A stretch of 26,279 nt of DNA, taken from positions 1 through 26,279 of the forward strand of contig NW_022985449.1 of the NCBI RefSeq assembly GCF_010093595.1, given 5' to 3'. Below, piece after piece: positions 1-9,550 of the stretch; the stretch's first letter is position 1; the number at the start of each line of letters is the position of its first letter. The position numbers and the translations under genes were made by a program. Origin of the DNA: Mytilinidion resinicola (Eukaryota; Ascomycota; Dothideomycetes; Mytilinidiales; Mytilinidiaceae). Under the pieces are notes generated by a model. It worked only from the letters and a program-made list of their open reading frames with translations. It ran no database searches and was not told where the DNA came from.

Positions 1-95
1 CCTAACCCTAACCCTAACCCTAACCCTAACCCTAACCCTAACCCTAACCCTAACCCTAACCCTAACCCTAACCCTAACCCTAACCCTAACCCTAA
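1..95. repeat. Telomere, (CCCTAA)n
   Basis: An uninterrupted array of about 16 CCCTAA units opens the window and ends in CCCTAATCCCGG at 90-101. The C-rich strand reads 5' to 3' into the window, so this is the left end of a chromosome. There is no subtelomeric satellite between the array and the first gene relic, whose reading frame runs directly into it. Confidence 0.98.
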
Positions 96-96
96 T

Positions 97-2054
97 CCCG
101 GTCGCTTATCTATTAGATTGTCCCGCAATTCACTCTATAGGATTACGGGCACTTAATTAGTTATTTTGTTCCGTTTGCTAGGTAGCGGGATTTTAGTATA
201 TATATATACTAAAATCCCGCTATTGAAAAATAATAGCTCTTCCAACAACAACTATCGGCTCTCTATAACTAACCTGTATACTATACTGCGGAACTAGGCT
301 ATATTAAAATGCAACCCCTTATATAACAACTTATTATAGCCTATCTATTTAATATAGCCTCTTAATATACTGTTATAATAGATCTTTAACCCGTATATCC
401 GCAAATCTAATATCTACTATATTAGCCTGTGGCTCCCTTAGACTATAAACTTACTATCTTAAAACAGCTCTAATAACTCTAACGCTTACTAAACCACTAT
501 AAAACGGGTAACCTTAATAACGGCTAATAAAATAGGCGGATACAACTCGGGGCCCTTTTAGCCGTTCTTTTTAACACCTAATACCGCTAATATATATACT
601 AACGGGCTGTTATACTTCTTACAGGTAATGGATTAGTTTAGCAACTTAATATAAAACTGCAAACACGCCTTCTAGATGCCTGTTAACCCTTCTAGCTTAC
701 TACTGGCGTTTTTAGGCCTGCTATCTCCTGTTTCCTGCTTTTTATCGCTATCTATCTTATTAATTTCTATTTTATCCTCCTTCTTTTCTATCTTATCCTT
801 TTCCTTCTCTTCCGTTTTATCCTCTCCCTCTACCTCTCGCTCGGCCTGCTTAATTAACGCCTTCTACGCCTTTTACTACCGCCGCGTAAACCGGTACTTA
901 GGGCTTTCCTACTTATGCTCGCGCTGTATATAGGCAAAAAATATTAACATCTGCTTCTACGGCCAGGTGTGTTCGCTAATCGACTTCTTATCTATATACG
1001 GCTGCAACGGCTGGTACTATATCTAGTGCTTTTCTATTTAAATTGCCTTTAACCGCATAAATACGCCAACTTAATTAATAACTAACGCCTGGCTAAACCG
1101 CGCTAACCCGTCTATAGCCTCCTAAATTACAGCTTTAATAGGTTCCTCCTCCTGCTTTAGGTCTGCGTTTAGCTCCTTAATATATGCTAATAAATCCGGC
1201 CTCTCTATACCTACTAAATACGGCAACTACTGCATCTGCTCCAACTATAGGTTTACCTTATCTCTCTCGCCGGCCTAGATAGTTGTTTAGACTCGCTTCT
1301 CTATATTTACCTACGCCTCTGCTATCTTTTTCCCTAACTGCGCCTATGCAATCTTACCGTTAATAGGAACGGGTTCTAGCCTGGCTTCCTAGCCTTACCT
1401 GGGTTATCGCACTTTAAAATACTGTAATCCGTGGCTTTATATAAAAAACCGCTGGCAATAGACGTGTTTAAATGCCTTTTTAATGCGTGCCTGCACCCTC
1501 TTTTCTTCTAATTAACTTAGCCGTCCTGGCTTCCTTCCTGCTAACCACCTATAGATCTTTTGCTAATACTTTTTTATCGCCCTAATACTCCGCGATATAT
1601 AACGGCAACGGCCTAGTTCTAGTTAATATAATAATTTATCTAAATATAATAGCAACTGGCTAACTGGCGCTATAATACTGTCCGGTATTTTAAACTTACT
1701 TAGATACTGGATAACTCCGGGCTATTTACGCACACGTTCTCTAATTAAATCGGCCTCTTTGCGCGGTACCTTATAGATCTTTTATAAATGGCCTTTAATC
1801 TAGTCTAGCTATACGCTATACCTGCACTTCTTATAAATAGCTAATTAGAATTCGGCTAAATGCTTAAAATACCTGCTTTTAGTACTGGATTTGGCTATTT
1901 TAAATACTTAGTCTGCCTCTAGAATTAACTCTTACTTAATATTTAATAGGCGGCGACAAGTGCTACTTATAGGTTGCTAGGTGCAATTTCCACCCCCTTT
2001 TCGCCTCGCTGCCACAGTTACTGCGGTTGCCGATTACCCTAACCACCTGCTAAA
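97..2054 (-). pseudogene. Telomere-linked RecQ-helicase-type protein, N-terminal part only, truncated by the telomere
   Basis: One minus-strand frame (codons covering 1977-1979, 102-104 and so on) runs about 650 codons without a frameshift once TAG/TAA are read as Gln/Trp. The N-terminal third reads like the zinc-finger-like domain of fungal telomere-associated proteins (compare OrsD/DUF3505): PISSTCRRLLNIK near 1975-1937, RWLAGRKPGRLS near 1548-1513, then a Cys-Gln-Arg-Phe-Phe motif. A Lys/Glu-rich linker lies at about 676-815. The distal part carries KACLQFYIKLLN, AVLGVKKNG, ELYPPIL and LDLRIYGLKI, the segment that precedes the RecQ helicase in telomere-linked helicases of filamentous fungi. 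The frame continues through LEELLF to RDNLIDKRPG at 99-128 and then into telomere repeat. The helicase domains (DEAH box, helicase C) are absent. The start is not resolved because ATG codons are mutated. The family call rests on remembered family sequence and is fairly strong. Confidence 0.72.
183..222. repeat. Perfect 40-bp palindrome bounded by TA
   Basis: The two 20-base halves are exact reverse complements: each arm begins TAGCGGGATTTTAG and the centre is alternating TATATA. It lies inside the truncated helicase-type relic, between the LEELLF and RDNLIDKRPG motifs, where the protein reads a low-complexity insertion. Removing the outer TA on each side leaves a 36-bp inverted repeat, so it could be a minimal TA-inserting element or a replication/fold-back product. 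It is not telomeric sequence. Confidence 0.85.
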
Positions 2055-2380
2055 CTATTATAACTATAGCCTAACTTATAATATAACTATACCTGCGCGG
2101 GATCTATATATAACTGCACAGAATCTGCGCTAATATATACGTCCGGGCTTAAAGTTCTCGTCCCTAACTAAAAATTAGGCCCGTAGCTACCTTATTTACT
2201 GCTATACCTTTTTTACCTGCACCTAATACGCTATTATTAGATATTAACCACGCCTGCCTCCTATAGGCATTAGTTTAGTGCCGCTGCTAATATTTATATA
2301 GTATATATAGCCACGGCTAGTAGTGTTCTACTGCGCGCTCGGTTGCGGTCGCGGCGGTTCTGCGAACACCACAACTTCCA
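2055..2380. other. Presumed 5' flank of the helicase-type relic
   Basis: No coherent protein emerges in any frame. By position it should hold the promoter of the minus-strand relic at 97-2054. A short GC-richer stretch at 2330-2370 is the only compositional feature. No promoter element can be recognised after RIP. Confidence 0.4.
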
Positions 2381-2393
2381 CCTAACCCTAACC
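2381..2393 (+). repeat. Short interstitial telomeric tract
   Basis: The sequence CCTAACCCTAACC is two CCCTAA units in the same orientation as the terminal array, about 2.3 kb inward. A one-unit echo (ACCCTAACC) is at 2036-2044. Two units are too few to prove origin from a telomere; chance is possible in this C/T/A-rich DNA. Confidence 0.6.
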
Positions 2394-2568
2394 AACTACA
2401 CGGGTTAACCTAATGTAAATCGGCTAGGGGGTGCAACTAAATGCGCTGAATAATATACTAAAATTTAGTGCAATTCCGGCTGCGGGATATAAATAGAACC
2501 TGCCTCTAAAAAATAAATAGAATAAGCCCTGTGCCTAAATCTACGCCCTGGTCTAGTATTTTCTATTC
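2394..2568. repeat. Gene-free stretch with repeated AAATAAATAGAA motif and small hairpin
   Basis: AAATAAATAGAAYAAG occurs at about 2511 and again at about 2574, with a shorter copy at 2490. Ten-base inverted arms TAAATAGAAC / GTTCTATTTA lie at 2577-2586 and 2595-2604 with an 8-base loop. The block sits at the C-terminal edge of the truncated MULE transposase, so it may mark whatever replaced its missing end. No coding potential was seen. Confidence 0.5.
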
Positions 2569-3942
2569 TTAACAAATAAATAGAACAAGGGCTGGTTCTA
2601 TTTACCGCCGTGGGATAGATATTTTAGTATTAAGAAAAATTACTTATATAGTACTAAAGTACCGCACCTTATAGGTGTAGTAGGTGGCCTAATTTTACCT
2701 ATATAGCTACTACTTATTCTCTATATAAGTTACTAGGTTAGGGCGCTTTTTATAGTTATTAAGTAGCTTCTTCTAAGCCTTATTAAATTAAGCTATAACT
2801 TCCAGCTTTATTATAGCGGTCCAACGGGTAAGGAACTGCCCCCTTTTCTCCTATTCCTTTTTCTAAATAGCTTTCTTTTCTTTATCTAATATAGGCGCAG
2901 GTAGCGCGCTGCCTGCAGCGTATATAGGTTTCTTTTTATATACCTTAGCTAGTTTAGTAATAATATTCTTTTTAATATGCTATATATAGAAGAGGCGCGC
3001 GACTATAGGCTATTATTAACGTAGTACGTTTTTTAGAGCTTATTTTTTATCTGTTAAAAAAACGCGTGGAATAAGAAAATAGCGCTTAAAAAGCTTAAAG
3101 AGCTGCAGTACTGCCCAGTTATAGTTCGCCTCCTTTTCTTTTAGCAGGAAATAATAGGCAATTTTAAAGTTGTTGCTAGTATACGTAACGCCGGTAATAT
3201 ATAGGAAAAGTATACTAAATCTATTGGTTTTATAGGTGTAATCTAATAGAATAACGTTGTAATTAGCCTATAGGATTTCGATAGAATCCGGATAGGTAAA
3301 AAAAAGGTGTTTAATTCGGTTCTACTTATTTTTTATAAAGTTGTATATATACTTCCTATTACGGCCGTTAGGTGCCGGGAATATAGAGGTTTCTAACGTA
3401 TAGAGGAGCGCCTGGATAGGCGTAAGGCCGCTAAGAAGCTTATTTCTACACCGGGTGCGCTTATTAGTAATATCGTGCGCTGTAATAGTAACCCCTTTTT
3501 TTAACAGCTTTATATACGTTTTATTAGGCTTTATTCCGCTTAATACATCTATTTAAATAAGAGTATTTATAGATGCCGAGCGCTTCCTATTACAGGCGGC
3601 TGCTGTAGGTTTAAGCATAGCGTTATAATTATTATAAGCTTCCTCCACCGTCTCCTATAGCTAAACACGTAAGCTATTAACTCTAGAAGGCTGCCGAGTA
3701 AGCGTACTGCTTATTTTATAGTCTACTTTATTAGTAGACGTACTGCGTATATATATATAAAACTTTCTAGTGCCTCTAAAGCAGTATTAGTACTATATTT
3801 TCCTTATTTCCTTTGTTTTTCTGTCTAGTTTTAAACGGAACTTAATAAGCCTGTAGCCCTGCGCCTTTATATACTTTCTAAGCACTTTCTTAGCTTTATC
3901 TAGCGTATAGTAGAACCGTGGCGGTAGTGGTTTAAAGGCTAT
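2569..3942 (-). pseudogene. MULE (Mutator-like) transposase relic, C-terminally truncated
   Basis: One minus-strand frame of about 450 codons, with TAA/TAG only at likely Gln/Trp positions, starts at an ATA (former ATG) at 3942-3940 followed by AFKPLPPRFYYTLDKAKK. The first 100 residues resemble a FAR1-type DNA-binding domain. The DDE core follows: PDSIEIL, then LLDYTYKTNR with the first catalytic Asp retained at 3241-3243, then ITGVTY, a Phe-Leu-Leu-Lys-Glu-Lys-Glu block, FLTDKK with the second Asp at 3049-3051, and the WHIKKN-type motif with His at 2977-2979. Beyond ATYYTYKVRYFST the similarity stops abruptly near 2615; the Ser-Arg-Glu region and C-terminal tail found in the second MULE (22229-24700) are missing. 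No terminal inverted repeat could be paired, consistent with loss of one end. Confidence 0.8.
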
Positions 3943-4119
3943 AGTAAGTATATTAAGGAAGTTAAGGATTAGAATATAATACTTTATAGCTATACCGCAC
4001 TTAAAGAGAGTATTTAGAATTAGTAAGAAACGTAAGTAAGCGAATTAGAGGCCCCGGAGCACTCCTCCGGACTAATTAGAAGATTAGACGTAAAAAGGGT
4101 ATATATAGAGTAGAAAAGG
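3943..4119. other. Short spacer between MULE relic and patatin-type relic
   Basis: This should contain the 5' terminal repeat of the truncated MULE by analogy with the 212 bp that separate TIR start and transposase start in the complete MULE. Without the partner end the boundary cannot be fixed. Nothing else is visible. Confidence 0.3.
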
Positions 4120-5157
4120 GGTGTACACCGAGTAAATATAGGGTGTATATTTAGCAGCGCCTATTATTATTCCCTTTCTTCCTGCTTTAATAATAGTACT
4201 AATATAATCTTAACTACTATTAAGGGAGTAATTTACTCGCGTGGCTTAAACTACATAAAATAGGTTCTATAGAGACACTATACTATACGCGAGCGCTGCT
4301 TTAATAAGGGTATTAAGGTGCCGAGCGCTAAATAACCAGCAATACTAATAAAGCTTATTTTTAACTTAATTAGTTTGCCGTAAAATTTCTTTTTTTAAAG
4401 GGCGGTGTTTAGCTAGCTAAAAAAGACATTTATTAATAATAAAGGTGGTAATTTAAGAGAAAAGCTTAGTGTTGTTAAGAAGTCCAGCGTAAATTTTTCG
4501 AAGACCTGTTTAATCTTTTTAAGAGGATATAATAATAAAACGAGCGCGGATCTTTTTAGAAAAAGTTAAACTTAAAATATCCTACTATATTAAAAAAGTG
4601 CGGATATCTTCTAATATATTGCAATCGTCGACAAAAATCGTTAAAATACTAACGAACAGTAGCACTATATAGGACAGTAAAGCGTCTATTATAGTCTAGT
4701 ATTTAGTATATAGCTAGTTTATAATATATATAGTAGACTTATAGTAAAATACAGGTTTCTGCTATACTAATATATACTTAGTAAAATAACCGTCGGCAAA
4801 AATAATAGGGCTTTAGTATATCCTTAACGTTATTTTAACCCTAATCCTAAAAAAGCTATTTAACTAAGGTTTCCGGAAATTATTATAGGGGAATAGGTAA
4901 TATAATACGATATTCTTATACCCTCTTCCTAAGAAAAGTAGAAGACTTAGAGTCTGCGTTGCACTATTAGGAAAAGTGTTAATAATATACTCTAGCTAGA
5001 AGGTATTATTTACTATTATTAAAGGCTTAAAAGCTAAAAAGCTTATTACTAGCTGCAACTATACAGTGTAATTTTTATAGAACATTTTTATTCTAAAAAA
5101 GAATTTAAGGGAGGGCTATAGGCTATTATAGTCGCGCTTGCTAATAATAAATATAGA
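4120..5157 (-). pseudogene. Relic resembling the N-terminal region of large fungal patatin-domain proteins
   Basis: A minus-strand frame, with stops only at likely Gln/Trp positions, runs from about 5157 to 4370. An ATG survives at 5085-5083 (MFYKNYTV). Readable blocks are LLLFLGRGYKNIVL, PIIFADGYFTKYILV, DALLSYIVLLFVSILTIFVDD, DIRTFLI, KIRARFIIISS, and AKHRPLKKR near 4390-4410. After a frameshift near 4340-4370 the pattern continues as LFSARHLNTLIKAALA. The order resembles the region ahead of the patatin (GGGxRG) phospholipase domain in some large fungal proteins linked to NLR-type immunity. No patatin motif itself is present, so the C-terminal part is missing or was displaced by the MULE next door. 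The frame is convincing; the family name is from memory and tentative. It is divergent from the DUF3723 relic, with under 170 bp between the likely starts. Confidence 0.45.
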
Positions 5158-5245
5158 ATTGTGTTAGTGTTTTATTATAGTTTTATTATATACTAGCTGC
5201 ACCTTTTAATATAAAAAGGCGAGCAACCGTTTAAAAAATTTAAAA

Positions 5246-7781
5246 ATAGAAAACAACGAAGTCTTTAGAAGGCTTACGGAGACCTAAAGCTACTTTTAGG
5301 GATCTGCAAAGCTCTCTTTATAATACCTATAATTCGAAACGCAGGAAATAGAAGGCGCCCGGACTCTGGACGCTAAAAATATCTCCCAGTTATTAAGAAT
5401 CTATAAAACTAAGGGCTGCTATTATCTTAAGCCGGAGCACCGTATTACCGCATTAATTAATAAAGATATCCTCGCTTATACGCTTAGAAAAGGAGATAGA
5501 ATATAAAAGTTTTAGACTATAGAACTTATAGATTAAAAAGAAGACCTACTTCTGCTAGAATTCGAGAACAGTGTCTATATTACGTGCTTATATAGGTAAT
5601 ATAGAATTAAAGCAGCTAAACAGTACCTAGATAATATTAAGAAATAGTAGGTTATAGACCTTTATCTCGATAGTATACTTTACTTCTAGAAAGCGAACTG
5701 TCCTAAACTTCTAATAGATCTCCCTAATACTATCGCTCTATATCTATAGATAGAATACTCTAACGCTTATACGTTTTATAATAGGGATATATTTCGATAT
5801 CTCCGGAAGTACTTAAAAAACAAAAATAGAGTATAGAAAAGTAAGTAGTAAGTAAGACTAAAAAATTCTAAAAGTAAAGAGAAGGATATTAAGAAGTTAG
5901 TATTAAAAATACGTCCTTTATACAATATATTTAACGACCTTCTCCCGTTTATTAGCTTATAGGCAACACTTTAACTTAGCACTTTTCACCGCTATTTAAC
6001 GTTAAAATACGAATAGGTAGGCTTACCTAGATCTTAAAATAAGCTGCTTATATTATTTTTAGGAACTTATTTACTACCTATTATATATCTATACTATATA
6101 GTTATTTATTCTCTTAAACGATATAAGGCTATTTATACTACTAGACCCTTAAACTATTTCCTTTTTAGAGCTTTTTTTACCCTTTTATTTATCTATAGAT
6201 TAGGCAGAAATTAAAAAGTTAATAGGTAGCCGGTACCTTTTTCCAGTAATTATAGACTAAGAAGTTAGAAATAACATCCTTTCTAGATTAAAGTCTTAAA
6301 GCCGAATTCTATTATTATATACCTTTTCTAAGGACACTAAATACTTAGAGCCTTGCGTAAAGGTTATAAAAGGGCTATTATAACTAAAGTTTAAAAAAAG
6401 CATTTTTCACGCCTTTAGAAAGGGTTTTAATCCCTTCCCCTAATTATCCGTCCAGTGCGCCGAAAAAGTATTTAAAAACACCTTAACTAACTTGCAACCT
6501 AGGGTTTAATTCTAACTTAAATATTTTAAGGCTTAGCTTTTTTCTATACGCTATTTTCCGAAACTAATAGAATATAATCCGCGTAAAGACTATAGTAAAA
6601 TAAAGCCTAAAATAAAACTTTACAATATACTATAGGGTAATTTTAGTCTTTTAGTAGAGACTAGAGGCTTTAACTTACTAGAGGCTTCACGACTAGCAAA
6701 TATAAACTATCTGGAAAATATAGTTAAAAATTTCGTAGTTAGAGTCTATCTAGGCGATATCTATAATATTTAAGAGGCGGATATAAGGGCCGTAGTTAGG
6801 AGTATCTATAATAGTATTATTAGCATCGGCTTAACTCCGCGGATTATAATAAGCCCCCTGCTTACTATTAACAATATTTAATAATTAAAGTTATAGCAAT
6901 ATAGTTATTTATACGAGAAATCCTATCTATTAAATCGAGAGTTCCTATTTATTATAAATATAGGCGACCTTAGGCCGGAAAAAGTTAGAGAGTATATTAC
7001 CTTATTCGGTATTAAAAGAAAAATATTTCGAGCGTTCTTTAATATTCCCTTATTCGAAATTATAGATAATAATTTGTAATATTCCCTAGAGTTACCGGAC
7101 TTAGGCCTATTTACAGTATACCCGACACCCCCTTAAGTAAGCTATAGCAAGGCTACGCAAAATTAAGGTAAAGATCCTAACCTAAAAAAGTAAAGTAGAA
7201 TAAAATAGCAAGGCAAAAGTTCTAGAAAAAGTTTTTAGCAAAAAGATAGTAATATAGGTAGTATATTAAAGAAGCGGTATAGCACAGCATCTATTAAACT
7301 ACTAATATACGGTCTATTAACGGTAAAAATAGAGGAAGACTATAAAGTATTTATATAGAGGATTATCTATAAACCTATTATACTTTATATTATTAAAAGT
7401 TGTAATATATATATATTTCCGTCCGCCGATCCTAATTTACAACAGCTTACTCTTTAATACCTTTTTAATTATAGAAAATATACCTTTAGTATCCTAAATA
7501 TAGAGGAAAAGAGTATTAATTAAAAAGGGATTTAGGATATATTAACTATAGGAGACGGTATTATTTTTGCTATAGCAAATCTTAGATTAGCATTTTTACT
7601 CTCTGCGTATACTAAGGTTAGTGTAGAAGTACTAGCTAATATACAACAACTATATAGATCGATTCTAAAAATAGATATAGAAATATTTTTAATAATATTT
7701 CTATTTAATAGATAAATAGAAATCCTATTTTAAAATACAGCTATTTCTCTAAACTATATATATAAATATAAAGGCTAGTAA
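5246..7781 (+). pseudogene. DUF3723 family protein relic
   Basis: About 830 codons in two exons. Exon 1 begins at an ATA (former ATG) at 5246 followed by ENNEVFRRL. It contains GARTLDAKNISQLLRIYKTK, LKPEHRITALI, a YITCLYR.YRIKAAKQYL block (Cys-Leu-His-x-x-His-Arg before RIP), DLYLDSILYF, and STFHRYLTLKYE at the exon end; these match the DUF3723 signature of fungal proteins of unknown function. Exon 2, in the next frame, reads ELIYYLLYIYTI, DQAEIKKLIGSRYLFPVIID, DTKYLEPCVKVIK, then LPDLGLFTVYPTPP and a less conserved tail. Two adjacent stops at 7776-7781 end the frame just before the Gypsy insertion. Molecular function of DUF3723 is unknown; copies are often multicopy and subtelomeric. Stops inside are Gln/Trp positions, so it is inactivated. 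Confidence 0.7.
6017..6062 (+). other. 46-bp spliceosomal intron in the DUF3723 relic
   Basis: The segment starts GTAGGC and ends ATTTTTAG. Removing it joins the frame ending LTLKYE-Gln to the frame beginning ELIYYLLYI, which restores one continuous family-like reading. The size fits short introns of filamentous ascomycetes. The donor may once have been GTGGGC or GTAGGC. Confidence 0.65.
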
Positions 7782-7865
7782 AAGGGTATTAATTTAAAAT
7801 AACTTCTATATAAGCTAATAGGTTACTAGAAGCTTATATATACTAACTAGTAAATAGGGATTTAG

Positions 7866-8275
7866 TATTATAGTATCGACCGCAATACTTTACCTACCGA
7901 AATTCTGCCGCAGATTACTATAACTCCAGCAATCTGCACCGGCCTACTACTATTAGCCGGCCTTCTGCTCTGCCTACTCTACTCTGCTCCTATTTTACTT
8001 CCGCTTCCTATTCTATCCCGCTCTAGCCACCTACCGGCTGCCCTTTTTTCCTATTACCTAATCTAGTAAAAACCTCGTGTACACGCGTGCTACGCGCCGA
8101 AATAGTATAGAGGCCGTACGCCACGCGCTCGGCCACGCCTTTATATCCGGTGGCCTATCTCCCGTCTTCCTATTCCTTATACAACGTCTTAATTCTCTAC
8201 GTAGTATTATATATAGCACCTAATTAACGCTCCTCTTTAAGCCCTTAACCTTTTACGTATAGCGCTATTATAATA
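7866..8275 (+). repeat. 5' LTR
   Basis: The 410-bp repeat begins TATTATAGTATCGACCGCAA and ends GCTATTATAATA. It differs from the 3' LTR mostly at C/T and G/A sites, as expected from RIP acting separately on each copy. The primer-binding region begins TTACGTTATATC immediately after it. Confidence 0.95.
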
Positions 8276-8327
8276 TTACGTTATATCTACTCTTACTACT
8301 ATAAACACCCCTGCTAACCCGACTATA

Positions 8328-9495
8328 ATACTTCTAGAGCTTGTTAGCTCTATAAAGAAATAGCAGGCTGCTATAATAGAAGTTCTATCCGCCTAGAAAT
8401 AGGAAATTACTGCTCTATAGAAGGAAGTAGCCGTAATTCGGTCTAAATCTACCCCTACTCTACTACTAGCGCCCGACTAATAATTTGCAGGGCCTTCTGT
8501 TTATAAATCGAATAATAGCTTAATACCTGCTAATAATATAAACTGTATATAGACCCCAACTATTAAAGTTACTCCGCCGACTTTAATATACTTCTCCCTA
8601 ATAGCCGCCGCCCCGCCGACCCTAAAAACTAAATATCTAATTAACCCTCTAATATTTAAGGGGAGTTAAAAGGAACTCCTAATTTTTATCCGACAACTAT
8701 AGTATAAACTGGAAGGAAATGCTAATTAATACCTAACTAAACATGCTCGCCTGCTATACGCTTACTTTTAATTAGAATCTAACCTATTAATACTTATTAA
8801 CCCCTTAATAGACTAAAATATCTGCACTATTAATTAACTCGTCTAATTCCTGCAGGCTACGTACGGCAATCCGAACTAGAAACTTACGTCCTTAAATTAA
8901 CTCTATATACTAAAGCAAGAAAGGCGTGCCTTTATATCGCACTTTACTAAATTCTAATAACTTACCGCTAATATAGATCTAAATAAAGCTAGCCTAATAA
9001 CTTAGCTCCGACACTTCCTCTCTAATAAACTCCGCCGTGTAATAGTTAGCGCTACTACCCCGGATAATCTAAATAACTATGCTAACTTAATCGCGAAGTA
9101 TAATAACAATCTATAATTCCTGCCCGGCCGACCTTCTTAATATTCCCCTCCGTTATAAAAGAACCTAGATATAATAGAAATTAATACATCTAAATATGCT
9201 CTAGCCGGCTTAGCCGAACAAAACAAATATTATTAAAAGGGCCTCTGCTTTAAATGCGGAAAGCATAGCTATATCTCCCGTAATTACTCTGTTTTCTTAT
9301 CCTAAGTCCGATTATCTAGCGTAGATAAGCCTTTAAGCCCCTAACCGCGCATATACACGCAATTAACTAATTCCACCTAATTTTTATCTGCCCGCCGTTC
9401 CTCCGTATCCACCGCTTTATCTTCTAGCTCTAATTAATCTAGAGGTAGCCGCTTATCCCGTATAAAGAAGTTGTTAAAAGCCCTGTCCCGGGGCT
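8328..9495 (+). pseudogene. gag: Gypsy gag (capsid, nucleocapsid) relic
   Basis: A plus-strand frame begins near an ATA (former ATG) at 8328 with LLELVSSIKK and reads about 390 codons with stops only at Gln/Trp positions. A capsid-like block includes PLIFKGS, RQL.YKLEGNAN and FISHFTKF. A CCHC zinc knuckle lies at 9246-9287, reading CFKCGKHSYISRNY: the first two Cys remain, while the zinc-binding His and last Cys have become Tyr, each by one RIP transition (CAT to TAT, TGC to TAC). The frame is codon phase 0, while pol is phase 2, so pol lies in -1 relative to gag. The product would package element RNA into virus-like particles in the cytoplasm; this copy cannot. Confidence 0.85.
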
Positions 9496-9550
9496 AAGTT
9501 GTCCCCCAGGACTATTCTAACCCCGGATTTCTGTAAACCTATTTAAAGAA

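Noticed and set aside
676..933. 85-residue open frame on the plus strand with a hydrophobic Leu/Ser-rich start resembling a signal peptide.
   Set aside because: It is the antisense of the Lys/Glu-rich linker of the helicase-type relic; the Leu/Ser run is just the complement of GAG/GAT/AAG-rich codons.
8276..8327. Exact tRNA primer-binding site after the 5' LTR.
   Set aside because: The position is right but RIP has altered the sequence, so no tRNA 3' end can be matched with confidence.
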